From assembly GCA_002336935.1 (NCBI GenBank), contig DDEW01000013.1, forward strand, positions 1-54,587: a stretch of DNA of 54,587 bases. Reading direction: 5' to 3'. Origin of the DNA: Candidatus Saccharibacteria bacterium UBA1944. GTDB taxonomy: Bacteria; Patescibacteriota; Saccharimonadia; Saccharimonadales; Saccharimonadaceae. The notes under the pieces were generated by a model that worked only from the letters and a program-made list of their open reading frames with translations, had not been told where the DNA came from and searched no databases. Shown here in pieces: positions 1 through 6,893 of this stretch. Made by a program: the position numbers and the translations under genes. The first letter of the stretch is position 1. The number at the start of each line of letters is the position of its first letter.

Positions 1-101
1 TGGGCGATGAACATAGCCAAGCAGGCAAAAAGCAGTACAATTAAAGCTAGGTAGCTTAGTTTATAGCTTTGCGTACCCGGGGCTCGCTCCGTTAAACGCA
101 C
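1..101 (-). CDS. Possible membrane protein, N-terminal fragment cut by window edge
   Basis: On the minus strand a frame opens from a GTG at 101 and runs off the left edge. It reads a short polar segment (VRLTERAPGTQSYKL) followed by a strongly hydrophobic stretch (YLALIVLLFACLAMFIA), as in a membrane protein with an N-terminal anchor. The same frame stays open upstream to a TAG near 216, through the template-repeat region, so the true start is uncertain. There is no clear Shine-Dalgarno sequence or -10 box. I do not recognise the family. It could also be a chance open frame; only the hydrophobic run argues for coding. Confidence 0.3.
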   Translation of the reverse strand, partial: MRLTERAPGTQSYKLSYLALIVLLFACLAMFIA

Positions 102-118
102 GTCCAGTTCAGTCCGTG

Positions 119-290
119 ACCAGTAACGACCAGTCGTGGGGTTCAGATAACTCGAACTTCGTGGACGCGGACAACCCGTGGTCTATCCGCGGTGGCAATT
201 CGAACAATGGTTCGAACGCTGGGTTGTTTTCGGCGAATAGCAACAATGGCAATGCCAACAACAACATCGGGTTTCGTGCTGTCCAGCGTG
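119..290 (+). repeat. Putative DGR template repeat (TR)
   Basis: Read on the + strand this stretch encodes the hallmark C-terminus of DGR target proteins (C-type-lectin/formylglycine-enzyme-like fold). It opens IRGGNSNNGSNAG (from 185) and closes NANNNIGFR (to 277). Eleven of its 31 codons are AAC or AAT, the signature of a template whose adenines are mutagenised when copied. The frame has no target domain upstream (a TAG lies at 14-16) and runs on into the reverse-transcriptase gene without stopping, so this is a template rather than an expressed protein. The matching variable repeat is not in the window and probably lies to the left. The exact ends are estimates. The A-rich strand is opposite to the reverse transcriptase, whereas templates are usually co-oriented with it. 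Confidence 0.7.
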
Positions 291-414
291 TAGCAAACAA
301 GCGTTCATACCGTGCTTTACGGAGGCGGGGAACGTGCACGCATACACTCAGGAGCCAGTCCTTTTTTGCTACGATCAAAGCGGTGACGCTTTGGCCGAAG
401 GAAATAAACAATAT

Positions 415-1500
415 TTATGGTAGCCCCTTTTTTGTAAGCTGTTTTACGGCCGAACATCGGGGGTTACTTTTTTGTTCTGGCGTTAGCCGAGCAAAACGAG
501 TAGCATAGTGACCGAGCTTTTTTGTGGCGTATGTGTAGCTACTGGCGTGCAGGGCGTGGCCGAGCCAGGCGTTAACGCGGCGCTCAAACCGTTCCTCGTT
601 ATCGAGGTTTTGTTCAAAATCGTCAATGATTTGGCATAATCGTCGTTTGCTGCGGTCGCGCAGCAGCATATACCCTGGGTAGATTTTGTAGCCGCAGAAG
701 TCAAGGCTGTGACGGGCTGGGAAGTATCGGCTTTTTGGATTGAGTTTAAGGTGCAGCTTGTCTTGTACAAATTGTTCGATAGCTCGGTAAATTCGTCTTG
801 CCTCAGGCTTGGAGTCAACAAAGCACAAAAAATCATCCATGTAGCGGACATACATTTTGACGTGCAGTGTCCGCTTGATGTACTGGTCAAGCTCATTTAA
901 GTAGATGTTTGCGAAATACTGAGAGGTGTAGTTGCCGATCGGTAGACCTACGTCGTTGATGCCGTTAAATATGATGGTATGGAGGAGCGCTAGCAGTTCA
1001 GGATCCTCAATATCCCGCCGCAATATGGTGAATAGCGTCGGCGTGTCAATGCTGTGAAAAAACTTAGCAATGTCGAGTTTGATGATATACGGCGTTTTGT
1101 ATATACGAAGCGAACGGCGTAAGTAGGTTTGCGCGCACCGTACGGCGGCGTGCGTACCGCGACCAGGTATACAGGCGTAGGTTTGATCTATAAAGCGCGG
1201 GATGTAATACGGTTTGATCAGTTCCTCGACAACCCATTGGTGGATGATGCGGTCGGTAAAGGGGAGCGACATGATACTGCGCGGCTTGGGGTCGTTGATG
1301 TAAAAGTGGTTATACGGGCTGGGGATGTAGGCATTTTGGCTGAGCGTGGTATAGATGCGACTGAGGCCAAAGAGTTTTGACTGATTTAATCGTAGTATCT
1401 CTATGCGGTTGAACTTGCCACGGCTCGCGCGTTGACACGAATAGAGCAGACCAGATAGAGTAAGGGTTTTATGGAGTTTTTTGCGGAGTTTATGGGCTAT
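415..1500 (-). CDS. DGR-type reverse transcriptase, start disrupted
   Basis: RNA-dependent DNA polymerase of the diversity-generating retroelement class, which would copy the template RNA with adenine errors into the variable region of a target gene. All palm and finger motifs are intact: DPKPRSIMSLPFTDRIIHQW, PGRGTHAAV, KLDIAKFFHSID, the diagnostic IGNYTSQ (SQ rather than the SP of group II introns and retrovirus-like enzymes), catalytic YMDD, and a thumb with CGYKIYPG. The frame is open from 1551, and conserved N-terminal sequence (LLYSCQRASRGKFNRIEILR) lies upstream of the first in-frame ATG at 1272, so a start at 1272 would truncate the enzyme. No ATG, GTG or TTG exists upstream in frame; the 1500 end given here is an ATA codon. 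A good ATG-ATG at 1511 is one base out of frame. No Avd accessory gene is visible. Confidence 0.85.
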   Translation of the reverse strand: MAHKLRKKLHKTLTLSGLLYSCQRASRGKFNRIEILRLNQSKLFGLSRIYTTLSQNAYIPSPYNHFYINDPKPRSIMSLPFTDRIIHQWVVEELIKPYYIPRFIDQTYACIPGRGTHAAVRCAQTYLRRSLRIYKTPYIIKLDIAKFFHSIDTPTLFTILRRDIEDPELLALLHTIIFNGINDVGLPIGNYTSQYFANIYLNELDQYIKRTLHVKMYVRYMDDFLCFVDSKPEARRIYRAIEQFVQDKLHLKLNPKSRYFPARHSLDFCGYKIYPGYMLLRDRSKRRLCQIIDDFEQNLDNEERFERRVNAWLGHALHASSYTYATKKLGHYATRFARLTPEQKSNPRCSAVKQLTKKGLP

Positions 1501-1610
1501 AGCGCCATCATAACAGTATTTAAGTGGCTTACGGTTGGCTTGGTGCTCGCCTCAACCCGTATCGAGCGCGGTATAGGTTTCGTAGGTTTAGGCATTGCAT
1601 TGAAATATGG

Positions 1611-1616
1611 TATGAT
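1611..1616 (+). promoter_or_regulatory. -10 box of the XRE regulator
   Basis: TATGAT lies 9 nt before the ATG at 1626, so transcription should begin within a few bases of the start codon. Confidence 0.45.
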
Positions 1617-1625
1617 ATGCCTATT

Positions 1626-1841
1626 ATGGCCGCCACTGAATTATCTAAACATATCGGCAAGGAACTCAAGGTTCTTCGACATAGCAAGAAGCTAACTCAA
1701 CGCGAGCTTGCTGATAAAGTTGGCATGCATTCAAATGCTTATGCTAAGGTCGAGCAAGGCAAGCAAACGCCACAGCTAGAGACCCTTGAAAAAATACTCA
1801 AGGTACTTGGCGTAAAATCGTCAGATATACTACCGTTTTAG
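1626..1841 (+). CDS. Small XRE-family HTH transcriptional regulator
   Basis: A 71-residue protein that is almost entirely one Cro/C1-type helix-turn-helix: residues about 8-65, with the helix pair TQRELADKVGMHSNAYAKVE and the family's closing pattern of a leucine-rich helix (LETLEKILKVLGV). It should bind DNA as a dimer and repress a nearby promoter. The start at 1626 (MAATELSK) is chosen because the -10 box TATGAT ends 9 nt upstream; an in-frame ATG at 1617 is possible, while the longer open frame back to 1524 would place the promoter inside the gene. It sits divergently from the reverse transcriptase and its stop overlaps the stop of the convergent next gene. The target is unknown; the retroelement or its own promoter are candidates. 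An antitoxin role is possible, but no toxin partner is evident. Confidence 0.85.
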   Translation: MAATELSKHIGKELKVLRHSKKLTQRELADKVGMHSNAYAKVEQGKQTPQLETLEKILKVLGVKSSDILPF

Positions 1842-2053
1842 TCGTCTTTTTTCTTGTAATCTTCGCGTGCTTTATAAAGCAAATCAATATCAACTCGGCC
1901 CATGTCGCGCCACATATCACGTGCTCCTATTAGCATCTCACGAGCGACTTTTTCGTTAGCGTTCTCTGGATCGTTAATTTCAAGCCAGTGTATAACTGCG
2001 GCAACATCTTCGTCAGTAACTTGGTAGCCAATATCATCTGTCATATTACTCAT
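1838..2053 (-). CDS. Hypothetical small acidic protein
   Basis: A 71-residue acidic protein (MSNMTDDIGYQVTDEDVAAV...) with no signal peptide or membrane segment and a highly charged C-terminus ending YKKKDD. It looks largely helical. A clear Shine-Dalgarno sequence (AGGAGGT) precedes the ATG at 2053, which supports real translation. It follows the phospholipase-D-like gene on the same strand by 13 nt, so the two are probably co-transcribed. Its stop overlaps that of the convergent XRE regulator gene. I do not recognise the family and assign no function. Confidence 0.7.
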   Translation of the reverse strand: MSNMTDDIGYQVTDEDVAAVIHWLEINDPENANEKVAREMLIGARDMWRDMGRVDIDLLYKAREDYKKKDD

Positions 2054-2066
2054 ATTGTACCACCTC

Positions 2067-2534
2067 CTACTTATGGGGCATTGTGAATGTGAGCATTTGC
2101 TTACACAGTCTACGCGATATCGTACGCCGCATCACCTCACGACTTTTCGATTGGCTTAAAATATTAAGGCTGCCCTCATATAAAACCGTATTATCTATGA
2201 TGGCGATTTTACGGTGGCGTAAATCGTGTGATATAAAAACTCGTATGCCTGAAGTTTGTAATATCCCTATCGCTTCCTCAGCCTCAGCGCGTAACCTGGG
2301 TGTATGATGGCCAGGATACCGCGTAAACACCTTGATGCTCACACCTTTATGCGACACTTTTGCGGCAACGGACGCCAATTGCTCGGCTCGCCGAATGGTT
2401 AGATACGGGCTTTCAATCAAAATGGATTTTCTTGCCTGTTTAATATCCTTAAAGAAGTGCGGATAAAAACTCACCTCATCATACAAATTAGAATACAGCA
2501 GCTCAATATTTGCTCGACGGAATAGGCTAAACAT
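2067..2534 (-). CDS. Single-HKD phospholipase D-like protein
   Basis: A 155-residue protein with one phospholipase-D superfamily module. The catalytic-type motif has His107, Lys109 and Asp114 followed by GSLN at 121-124, and an upstream strand-helix-strand core (KSILIESPYL, SIKVFTRYPG). Single-HKD proteins of this size act as dimers, for example Nuc-type endonucleases, and similar modules sit at the ends of DNA helicases. Nuclease activity is more likely than lipid hydrolysis, because no signal peptide is present. The start at 2534 (MFSLFRR) is preferred over 2552 because GAGGAGG lies about 6 nt before it. Its ATG overlaps the stop of a tiny upstream open frame, suggesting coupling. It may be a remnant of a larger defence or helicase gene; the HKD core itself is complete. 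Confidence 0.7.
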   Translation of the reverse strand: MFSLFRRANIELLYSNLYDEVSFYPHFFKDIKQARKSILIESPYLTIRRAEQLASVAAKVSHKGVSIKVFTRYPGHHTPRLRAEAEEAIGILQTSGIRVFISHDLRHRKIAIIDNTVLYEGSLNILSQSKSREVMRRTISRRLCKQMLTFTMPHK

Positions 2535-2619
2535 TGCCAGCCTCCTCGTCATCCAATAACTCGCTGAGTCGTATCAAATCTTCAATAACAGCGTTCCAGG
2601 TGCGCCCCAAATGGGTCAC
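2527..2619 (-). CDS. Possible 30-residue ORF, or the 3' end of a lost gene
   Basis: A GTG at 2619 opens a 30-codon frame (THLGRTWNAVIEDLIRLSEL then LDDEEAGNV). Its TAG overlaps the ATG of the phospholipase-D-like gene in the pattern AATGTTTAG, typical of translationally coupled genes. The peptide has the amphipathic, acidic look of a genuine C-terminus. AGAGG lies about 10 nt upstream, inside the right arm of the hairpin at 2619-2660. It may be the remaining 3' end of a gene whose front was lost when the hairpin sequence arrived. Confidence is low because of the length. Confidence 0.3.
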   Translation of the reverse strand: MTHLGRTWNAVIEDLIRLSELLDDEEAGNV

Positions 2620-2660
2620 CAAGCAAAAACCTCTGGCGCTAGCTAGAGGTTTTTGCTTGG
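2619..2660. terminator. Perfect 16-bp inverted repeat, bidirectional terminator-like
   Basis: Arms CCAAGCAAAAACCTCT (2619-2634) and AGAGGTTTTTGCTTGG (2645-2660) pair perfectly around a 10-nt loop. The inner ACCTCT/AGAGGT stem is flanked by A5 and T5 tracts, the form of a Rho-independent terminator that works in both directions. It lies between divergent genes, where there is no upstream gene to terminate on either strand. Confidence 0.6.
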
Positions 2661-2731
2661 TTGCGAATAGACAACACCCTGCCGCTTGTGGCAACGACGT
2701 TTTAGATGTATATTCACGGTACGCCCAACGA

Positions 2732-2760
2732 TTGCTTAATAGTTACTATAGTGGTATAGT
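2732..2760 (+). promoter_or_regulatory. Sigma70-type promoter of the GNAT-like gene
   Basis: TTGCTT (2732-2737), a 17-nt spacer and TATAGT (2755-2760). The predicted start site is about 2767, giving a near-leaderless mRNA with GTG at 2770. Confidence 0.6.
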
Positions 2761-2769
2761 TATTCTTTA

Positions 2770-3606
2770 GTGAGTCCCAAAAAAGGCAAAAAACTGGTAC
2801 AACGATATGTTCGCCAAACGCTTGAACTGCCAGTAGAGGTAGTTCGTATGCAGCGAGAATACGCCACACGTGTGACGCATTCTATGGCTGTTTTAGCGAT
2901 TGAAGCGTTTGACGCAAGCAGGCTTATGGTGCCACAAGGGTTTCGTGAGCTGATTAGCCACGTTATACCAAGCGGTAATGCTGATGAAATGTATGCGCGT
3001 GTCGTTGATATGTCACGGCAGTATGTTGAAACGTGGTTTGGCGATGATCGGACACCACTTGAGAAGATTGTGCAATCAGTTGATACTATTGAAACGGCCG
3101 AGGGCGATACTTTTACCCTCCGAGCGCTCTTGAAAGAAGATGGAGAATCGATGAAGAGCATGTATAGTCGCCTCTCTGATGCTGATCGACGAACACGATT
3201 TTTTGCCATGGTTACTCCTGAGGCGGCAGCTAAGTCTGGTTACGAATGTTCCTCACTCGTGCAAGGTGACGAGGCGCATGACTATGTACTGGTCGATGAA
3301 GAGGGTGGGGTGATTGGGCATACGGGGTATGCAACGGCGAGTGACGGTTCAGCATCACTTCACATAGTGCTCAGTCCTGACGCGAGAGTTCGGACGGCTG
3401 GCGGAGAAAGAATTTCAAACCTGATGTTTGAAAAGGCGATCGCGACGGCCTATCTTGACGAGCGGGTTTCGACAATCGTTGCCGAAACACTGCTCGATAA
3501 TACGGGAGTTAATAAACTGGTGTCGCGTACTCTTGGTATGCGTGATGGGTTTCATAAATCATTTGACTACGGGTATATCGAAAGTAGTGTGCCCAGCGGC
3601 CGCTAA
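2770..3606 (+). CDS. Putative GNAT-like acetyltransferase
   Basis: A 278-residue cytosolic protein. Residues about 1-110 form a helical N-terminal region without recognised motifs. From about residue 113 (FTLRALLKEDGESMKSMYSR) the sequence follows the pattern of acetyl-CoA-dependent N-acetyltransferases of the Pat/acyl-CoA-synthetase-associated type: 'LR.L...D...l..ly.rLS...R..RFF'. The C-terminal third has the typical LMFEKAIATAYLDERVSTIV and LLDNTGVNKLVSRTLGM elements (acceptor helix, 'dN.gm..l..klGm'). The acetyl-CoA pyrophosphate loop (R/QxxGxG/A) is degenerate here (RTAGGERIS). The substrate is unknown. It starts at GTG 2770, 10 nt after a good -10 box, and a strong terminator follows the stop. 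The assignment is pattern-based and moderate. Confidence 0.65.
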   Translation: MSPKKGKKLVQRYVRQTLELPVEVVRMQREYATRVTHSMAVLAIEAFDASRLMVPQGFRELISHVIPSGNADEMYARVVDMSRQYVETWFGDDRTPLEKIVQSVDTIETAEGDTFTLRALLKEDGESMKSMYSRLSDADRRTRFFAMVTPEAAAKSGYECSSLVQGDEAHDYVLVDEEGGVIGHTGYATASDGSASLHIVLSPDARVRTAGGERISNLMFEKAIATAYLDERVSTIVAETLLDNTGVNKLVSRTLGMRDGFHKSFDYGYIESSVPSGR

Positions 3607-3616
3607 CTTTCTTCTA

Positions 3617-3656
3617 CTAATCAAAAACCGCTCCTTGTCGAGCGGTTTTTGATTAG
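3617..3656. terminator. Bidirectional Rho-independent terminator
   Basis: Perfect 17-bp arms CTAATCAAAAACCGCTC (3617-3633) and GAGCGGTTTTTGATTAG (3640-3656) with a 6-nt loop. A GC-rich core is bordered by A5 and T5. It separates the convergent GNAT-like and surface-protein genes and should terminate both. Confidence 0.9.
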
Positions 3657-3675
3657 TACGATAGTATACTACATA

Positions 3676-5217
3676 CTAGTAGTGTCGTTTTGGCTGAGCA
3701 AAGTACACTGCACCGTAAGTTGCTAGTGCGGCAACGAGTGCGATAACAATACCGTTGTTTGTTGCACCGGTATGAGGCAGCTCAATAGGTGATGGAAGTG
3801 GTGTGGTAGCCGGGAGAACCCCATTGTTAACAGGGGTTGTTGGGACATCAGGCGTTACCGGTGTGCTTCCGCCGCCACCTTGTCCTGGAGTACAGTTGGT
3901 AAGGGTTGGGTATGTGAAACTGTCGCTGGTGTAGACAAGCTGTTCATACCAATACCCAGTAACGATGTAAGTACCTTGCTTATCGATAGCAAAGGGCAGG
4001 CCACTTGTAAGCGGCGTCTCACCATCCATGCCTGTGCCTGACACGTAGTAATCGTATGCTTCTTCGTCAAATGTTACCGTCACGTAACCCACGGCAACGT
4101 CACAGGTTACAGGAGTGTACACTGGTGCAGGGCAGGGTGTATTCGTGTCGTTGATTTGGTAGAGGGTTTGCGTGCCTTCTGGCAAAAAGTATCCGTTGTC
4201 TGGAATAAGGGTATATGACCTGTTGGTAGAATCATACCGGTAGGTAACATGTTCGTACCAGAGTGATCCATCACCAAGGAATACAACCCCTTCAGTGTCT
4301 TCAGGAAGGGTCATGCCAAGAACATCATTGTCGGGGCCGCATACTTCCATTTGTTCAATGGCAATGAGTGAGGTAACTTCTGTTTGACAAGGGTCATTAC
4401 TAAACTCAAGCGTCCATTCTGTTTGAACCTCAGCATCAAGCACATACTCTTCACCCGTGACGCGTGCCATAACGGTAATTGTTTGGCCACCGGTGTAAGC
4501 GGTAGTTGTTTCGGTGCTAGGTAAAATTACTTCTTGGCCCGTAGCAGGATCGGTGTAGTAGTATTCTACCCCTGTTGTAGGAGTCCAGGTAATTTTGTCA
4601 TTCAAAGTGCCACAGGTGTCACTAGCAGCTACTGGTTTTGGCGTTACCTTAGTTGGCTCAACACACACTGGCGTCGTTACTTCGTATGGTCCAAACGTTT
4701 TTAGTATGACGCCAGGGACCAGCGCATTATAAATATATACGTACACAGTGGAGCCGTTAGGAATTTCAACAGCGGTGTTGGTTTCAAGGGGAAGCTTTGT
4801 GGCGCCATTATCAAGGGAATATTGGTAATCGAGGGCACTTGTGGTGTAGGTTGCACTCAATGTGGCCAAACTATCACAAGTAGCTGGAGTGAGGTTTGGA
4901 GCATTAAATGCATTAAACTCTGCGCACACTGATGGTTGATAGTTGGCACTCTTTTGTACATCTGCCCAGGATTCACCCGGTTGCAGGTAACCAATAACAA
5001 ATCGGTTGTTGTTGTCACTGGCGTTGGGCGCACCCATATCTACCTTCCAGTTGCCATTTTGTTGCTGATGGCAATAAATCATATTACCGTCATTGCCACC
5101 ATTGCCGTCCCTATCATTATCCGCAAAAGCTGGCTGAATTGGCGCAATTACTTGTGTAATCACCAGTGTAAGCGCCATTGTCGCCGCATAGGCACGTTTT
5201 GAAAGATTCTTGAACAT
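3676..5217 (-). CDS. LPXTG-anchored secreted surface protein
   Basis: A 513-residue surface protein. A Sec signal peptide (residues about 1-31, MFKNLSKRAYAATMALTLVI then AFADND) opens it. The middle is a series of threonine/valine-rich beta-type segments with paired cysteines (for example TPATCDSLATLSATYTTS and AASDTCGTLNDKITW), resembling tandem Ig-like or adhesin modules. A Gly/Thr/Pro linker leads to LPHTG at 480-484, a hydrophobic helix and a KRHY tail: a class A-type sortase signal that links proteins to peptidoglycan. No sortase gene is in this window. The start at 5217 is fixed by GAGGAGG about 7 nt upstream; an in-frame ATG at 5247 precedes that site. A role in contact with a host cell is plausible in an epibiotic lineage but is inference. 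Confidence 0.85.
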   Translation of the reverse strand: MFKNLSKRAYAATMALTLVITQVIAPIQPAFADNDRDGNGGNDGNMIYCHQQQNGNWKVDMGAPNASDNNNRFVIGYLQPGESWADVQKSANYQPSVCAEFNAFNAPNLTPATCDSLATLSATYTTSALDYQYSLDNGATKLPLETNTAVEIPNGSTVYVYIYNALVPGVILKTFGPYEVTTPVCVEPTKVTPKPVAASDTCGTLNDKITWTPTTGVEYYYTDPATGQEVILPSTETTTAYTGGQTITVMARVTGEEYVLDAEVQTEWTLEFSNDPCQTEVTSLIAIEQMEVCGPDNDVLGMTLPEDTEGVVFLGDGSLWYEHVTYRYDSTNRSYTLIPDNGYFLPEGTQTLYQINDTNTPCPAPVYTPVTCDVAVGYVTVTFDEEAYDYYVSGTGMDGETPLTSGLPFAIDKQGTYIVTGYWYEQLVYTSDSFTYPTLTNCTPGQGGGGSTPVTPDVPTTPVNNGVLPATTPLPSPIELPHTGATNNGIVIALVAALATYGAVYFAQPKRHY

Positions 5218-5323
5218 TGTGGCTCCTCCTCGGTAAAACCAGCTCATATTTGAATGATATGTATTTTACTGTTTGTCAACAATATTGCAATCATAACCAA
5301 TATGAATTGTGTGAATACCGGTG

Positions 5324-5329
5324 TATACT
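5324..5329 (+). promoter_or_regulatory. -10 box of the VIT-family gene
   Basis: TATACT ends 6 nt before the ATG at 5336, predicting a leaderless transcript. Confidence 0.5.
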
Positions 5330-5335
5330 GAGGGC

Positions 5336-6055
5336 ATGCCAGAGTTTGATAACAAAAAATACGATCTACCGTCTGATCAGGCGGATAACAGTAAACTAAA
5401 CAAGCTCCGCGCTGCGGTACTAGGTGCCAATGACGGTATTGTGAGCATCAGTAGTGTTGTAATGGGCGTGGCGGGTGCTACTGCTGATACAAAGGCAATC
5501 GGCTTGGCTGGCTTAGCCGCACTGGTAGCAGGTGCACTGAGTATGGCAGTCGGCGAATATGTATCGGTCAGCAGTCAAAGTGATGCCGAAAAGGCATATA
5601 TAGAAGAAGAAAAGCGTGACCTCAAAAAAATGCCCGAATATGAGCTAGATGAATTAGCCCGTGAATATATGAAGCATGGCGTAAGCAGCAAGTTAGCTCA
5701 CCAGGTGGCTGCCGAGCTGACGAAAAAAGATGCACTCAAAGCACATTTGCGAATGCATTTTAATATTGATCCTGAAGACATTAACAATCCATGGCACGCA
5801 GCTATTGCATCACTCATTGCCTTTACGATTGGTGGCTTGGTGCCATTTATGACCATTGTTTTTATGCCACAAGATTGGCGAATTCCAGCAACCGTTGCGG
5901 CGGTTGTAGTGGCGTTGTTTTGCGTCGGGTACCTTAGCGCGCATGCTGGCAATGCTTCAAAGCGCCGTGCGGTTGCGCGCGTCATGTTTGGTGGCTTGCT
6001 GGCAATGGCCATCACCTACGGAGTGGGTGTATTGTTTGGTACAACGGTAGGGTAA
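5336..6055 (+). CDS. VIT1/CCC1-family transporter (probable Fe/Mn)
   Basis: A 239-residue membrane protein of the vacuolar-iron-transporter family, which exports ferrous iron or manganese from the cytosol. The family signature is clear in the first helix pair: LRAAVLGANDGIVSISSVVM, then AGALSMAVGEYVSVSSQSDA. A charged cytosolic segment at about residues 85-140 (EEEKRDLKKMPEYEL...) matches the metal-binding hairpin domain between helices 2 and 3. Three further helices follow (IASLIAFTIGGLVPF, VAAVVVALFCVGYL, MFGGLLAMAITYGVG), making five in total, the family norm. The start at 5336 lies 6 nt after a -10 box. The ABC transporter gene follows by 19 nt, so they may share a transcript. Substrate choice between iron and manganese cannot be made from sequence. 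Confidence 0.88.
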   Translation: MPEFDNKKYDLPSDQADNSKLNKLRAAVLGANDGIVSISSVVMGVAGATADTKAIGLAGLAALVAGALSMAVGEYVSVSSQSDAEKAYIEEEKRDLKKMPEYELDELAREYMKHGVSSKLAHQVAAELTKKDALKAHLRMHFNIDPEDINNPWHAAIASLIAFTIGGLVPFMTIVFMPQDWRIPATVAAVVVALFCVGYLSAHAGNASKRRAVARVMFGGLLAMAITYGVGVLFGTTVG

Positions 6056-6074
6056 GCAAGGAATAGGTGGGCAC

Positions 6075-6893
6075 ATGACAGACGTTTCAAAAGACAAAGT
6101 TCAAGCCTATATTGATCTTTTTGATGGCGATGTTGTAAAGGCAGTGCGGGCACTACGTGAAGCGGCGTACGAACGACCCGCTCGCCGCACCCAGCCCGTT
6201 ACACCGCGCCGGGCACTTTCTGAACAAGTAATAATTCGCGTAGAGAACCTCAAAAAAACCTACAAAATTGGCAAACAACAGGTGAACGCCCTCAATGGCA
6301 TAACGCTCGATGTGCATAAGGGTGAGTTCTTGGCCCTTACTGGTGCAAGCGGAAGTGGTAAGAGTACGCTACTACAGCTTATGGGCGGGCTTGATCGACC
6401 AACTGAAGGAACAGTGATGATTCAAGACAATAAGCTTGCGTCACTCAGCGACAAGAAACTTTCTGAGTTTCGTAATCGCACGATTGGTTTTGTGTTCCAA
6501 TTCTTTTACTTGCAACCATTTTTGCGATTGCGGCAAAATCTTGAGGTTGCAGGCATTCCTGCACACACCAAGCGGTCACAGCGGCGCGAACGCGTAAACC
6601 AGTTGGCGGCAGTCGTAGGGCTTGGTGATAGGCTTGAGCATTATCCTAAAGAGCTTTCTGGTGGGCAAATGCAGCGGGCAGCCATAGCCAGGGCATTGCT
6701 GAATAATCCCGAAATCCTTTTAGCGGACGAGCCTACCGGTAACCTTGATAGCGAAAATGGCAAGGCAATCATTGACTTGTTTGAAAAGATTCGCAATGAA
6801 TTTGGCACGACAGTCGTGGTGGTGACGCATGATGACGCGATTGCAAGTCGAGCGGATAGGGAAGTAAAGCTGAAAGACGGGGTGCTGGTATGA
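6075..6893 (+). CDS. MacB/LolD-type ABC transporter ATPase with N-terminal extension
   Basis: A 272-residue ATPase that should power the permease encoded next. Walker A is GASGSGKST (about 90-98), the Q-loop region follows (FVFQFFYLQPFLRLRQN), the signature is LSGGQMQRAAIARALL and Walker B is ILLADEPTGNLDS, with a switch His in VVTHD. The 'GNLDS' and 'QLMGGLDRPTEG' wording is typical of the MacB/LolD/FtsE branch. Unusually, the domain is preceded by about 50 residues, including a small helical segment (SKDKVQAYIDLFDGDVVKAV) reminiscent of a UBA-like bundle, and an Arg/Pro linker. AGGTGG lies upstream of the ATG. The last 4 bases (ATGA) overlap the permease start, so translation is coupled. 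Confidence 0.9.
   Translation: MTDVSKDKVQAYIDLFDGDVVKAVRALREAAYERPARRTQPVTPRRALSEQVIIRVENLKKTYKIGKQQVNALNGITLDVHKGEFLALTGASGSGKSTLLQLMGGLDRPTEGTVMIQDNKLASLSDKKLSEFRNRTIGFVFQFFYLQPFLRLRQNLEVAGIPAHTKRSQRRERVNQLAAVVGLGDRLEHYPKELSGGQMQRAAIARALLNNPEILLADEPTGNLDSENGKAIIDLFEKIRNEFGTTVVVVTHDDAIASRADREVKLKDGVLV

Noticed and set aside
116..508. A 130-residue + strand open frame across the template repeat
   Set aside because: It has no protein domain upstream of the Asn-rich segment, continues without stopping into the antisense of the reverse transcriptase, and its Asn-rich part is explained as a DGR template.
415..1551. Reading the reverse transcriptase as a group II intron maturase or retron
   Set aside because: The fourth motif has SQ rather than SP, there is no maturase X or endonuclease domain, and an A-rich template lies beside it, which fits a DGR.
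2534..2770. A + strand frame of 78 residues opposite the tiny ORF
   Set aside because: It runs through the hairpin, overlaps the promoter of the GNAT-like gene and has no ribosome site or recognisable sequence.
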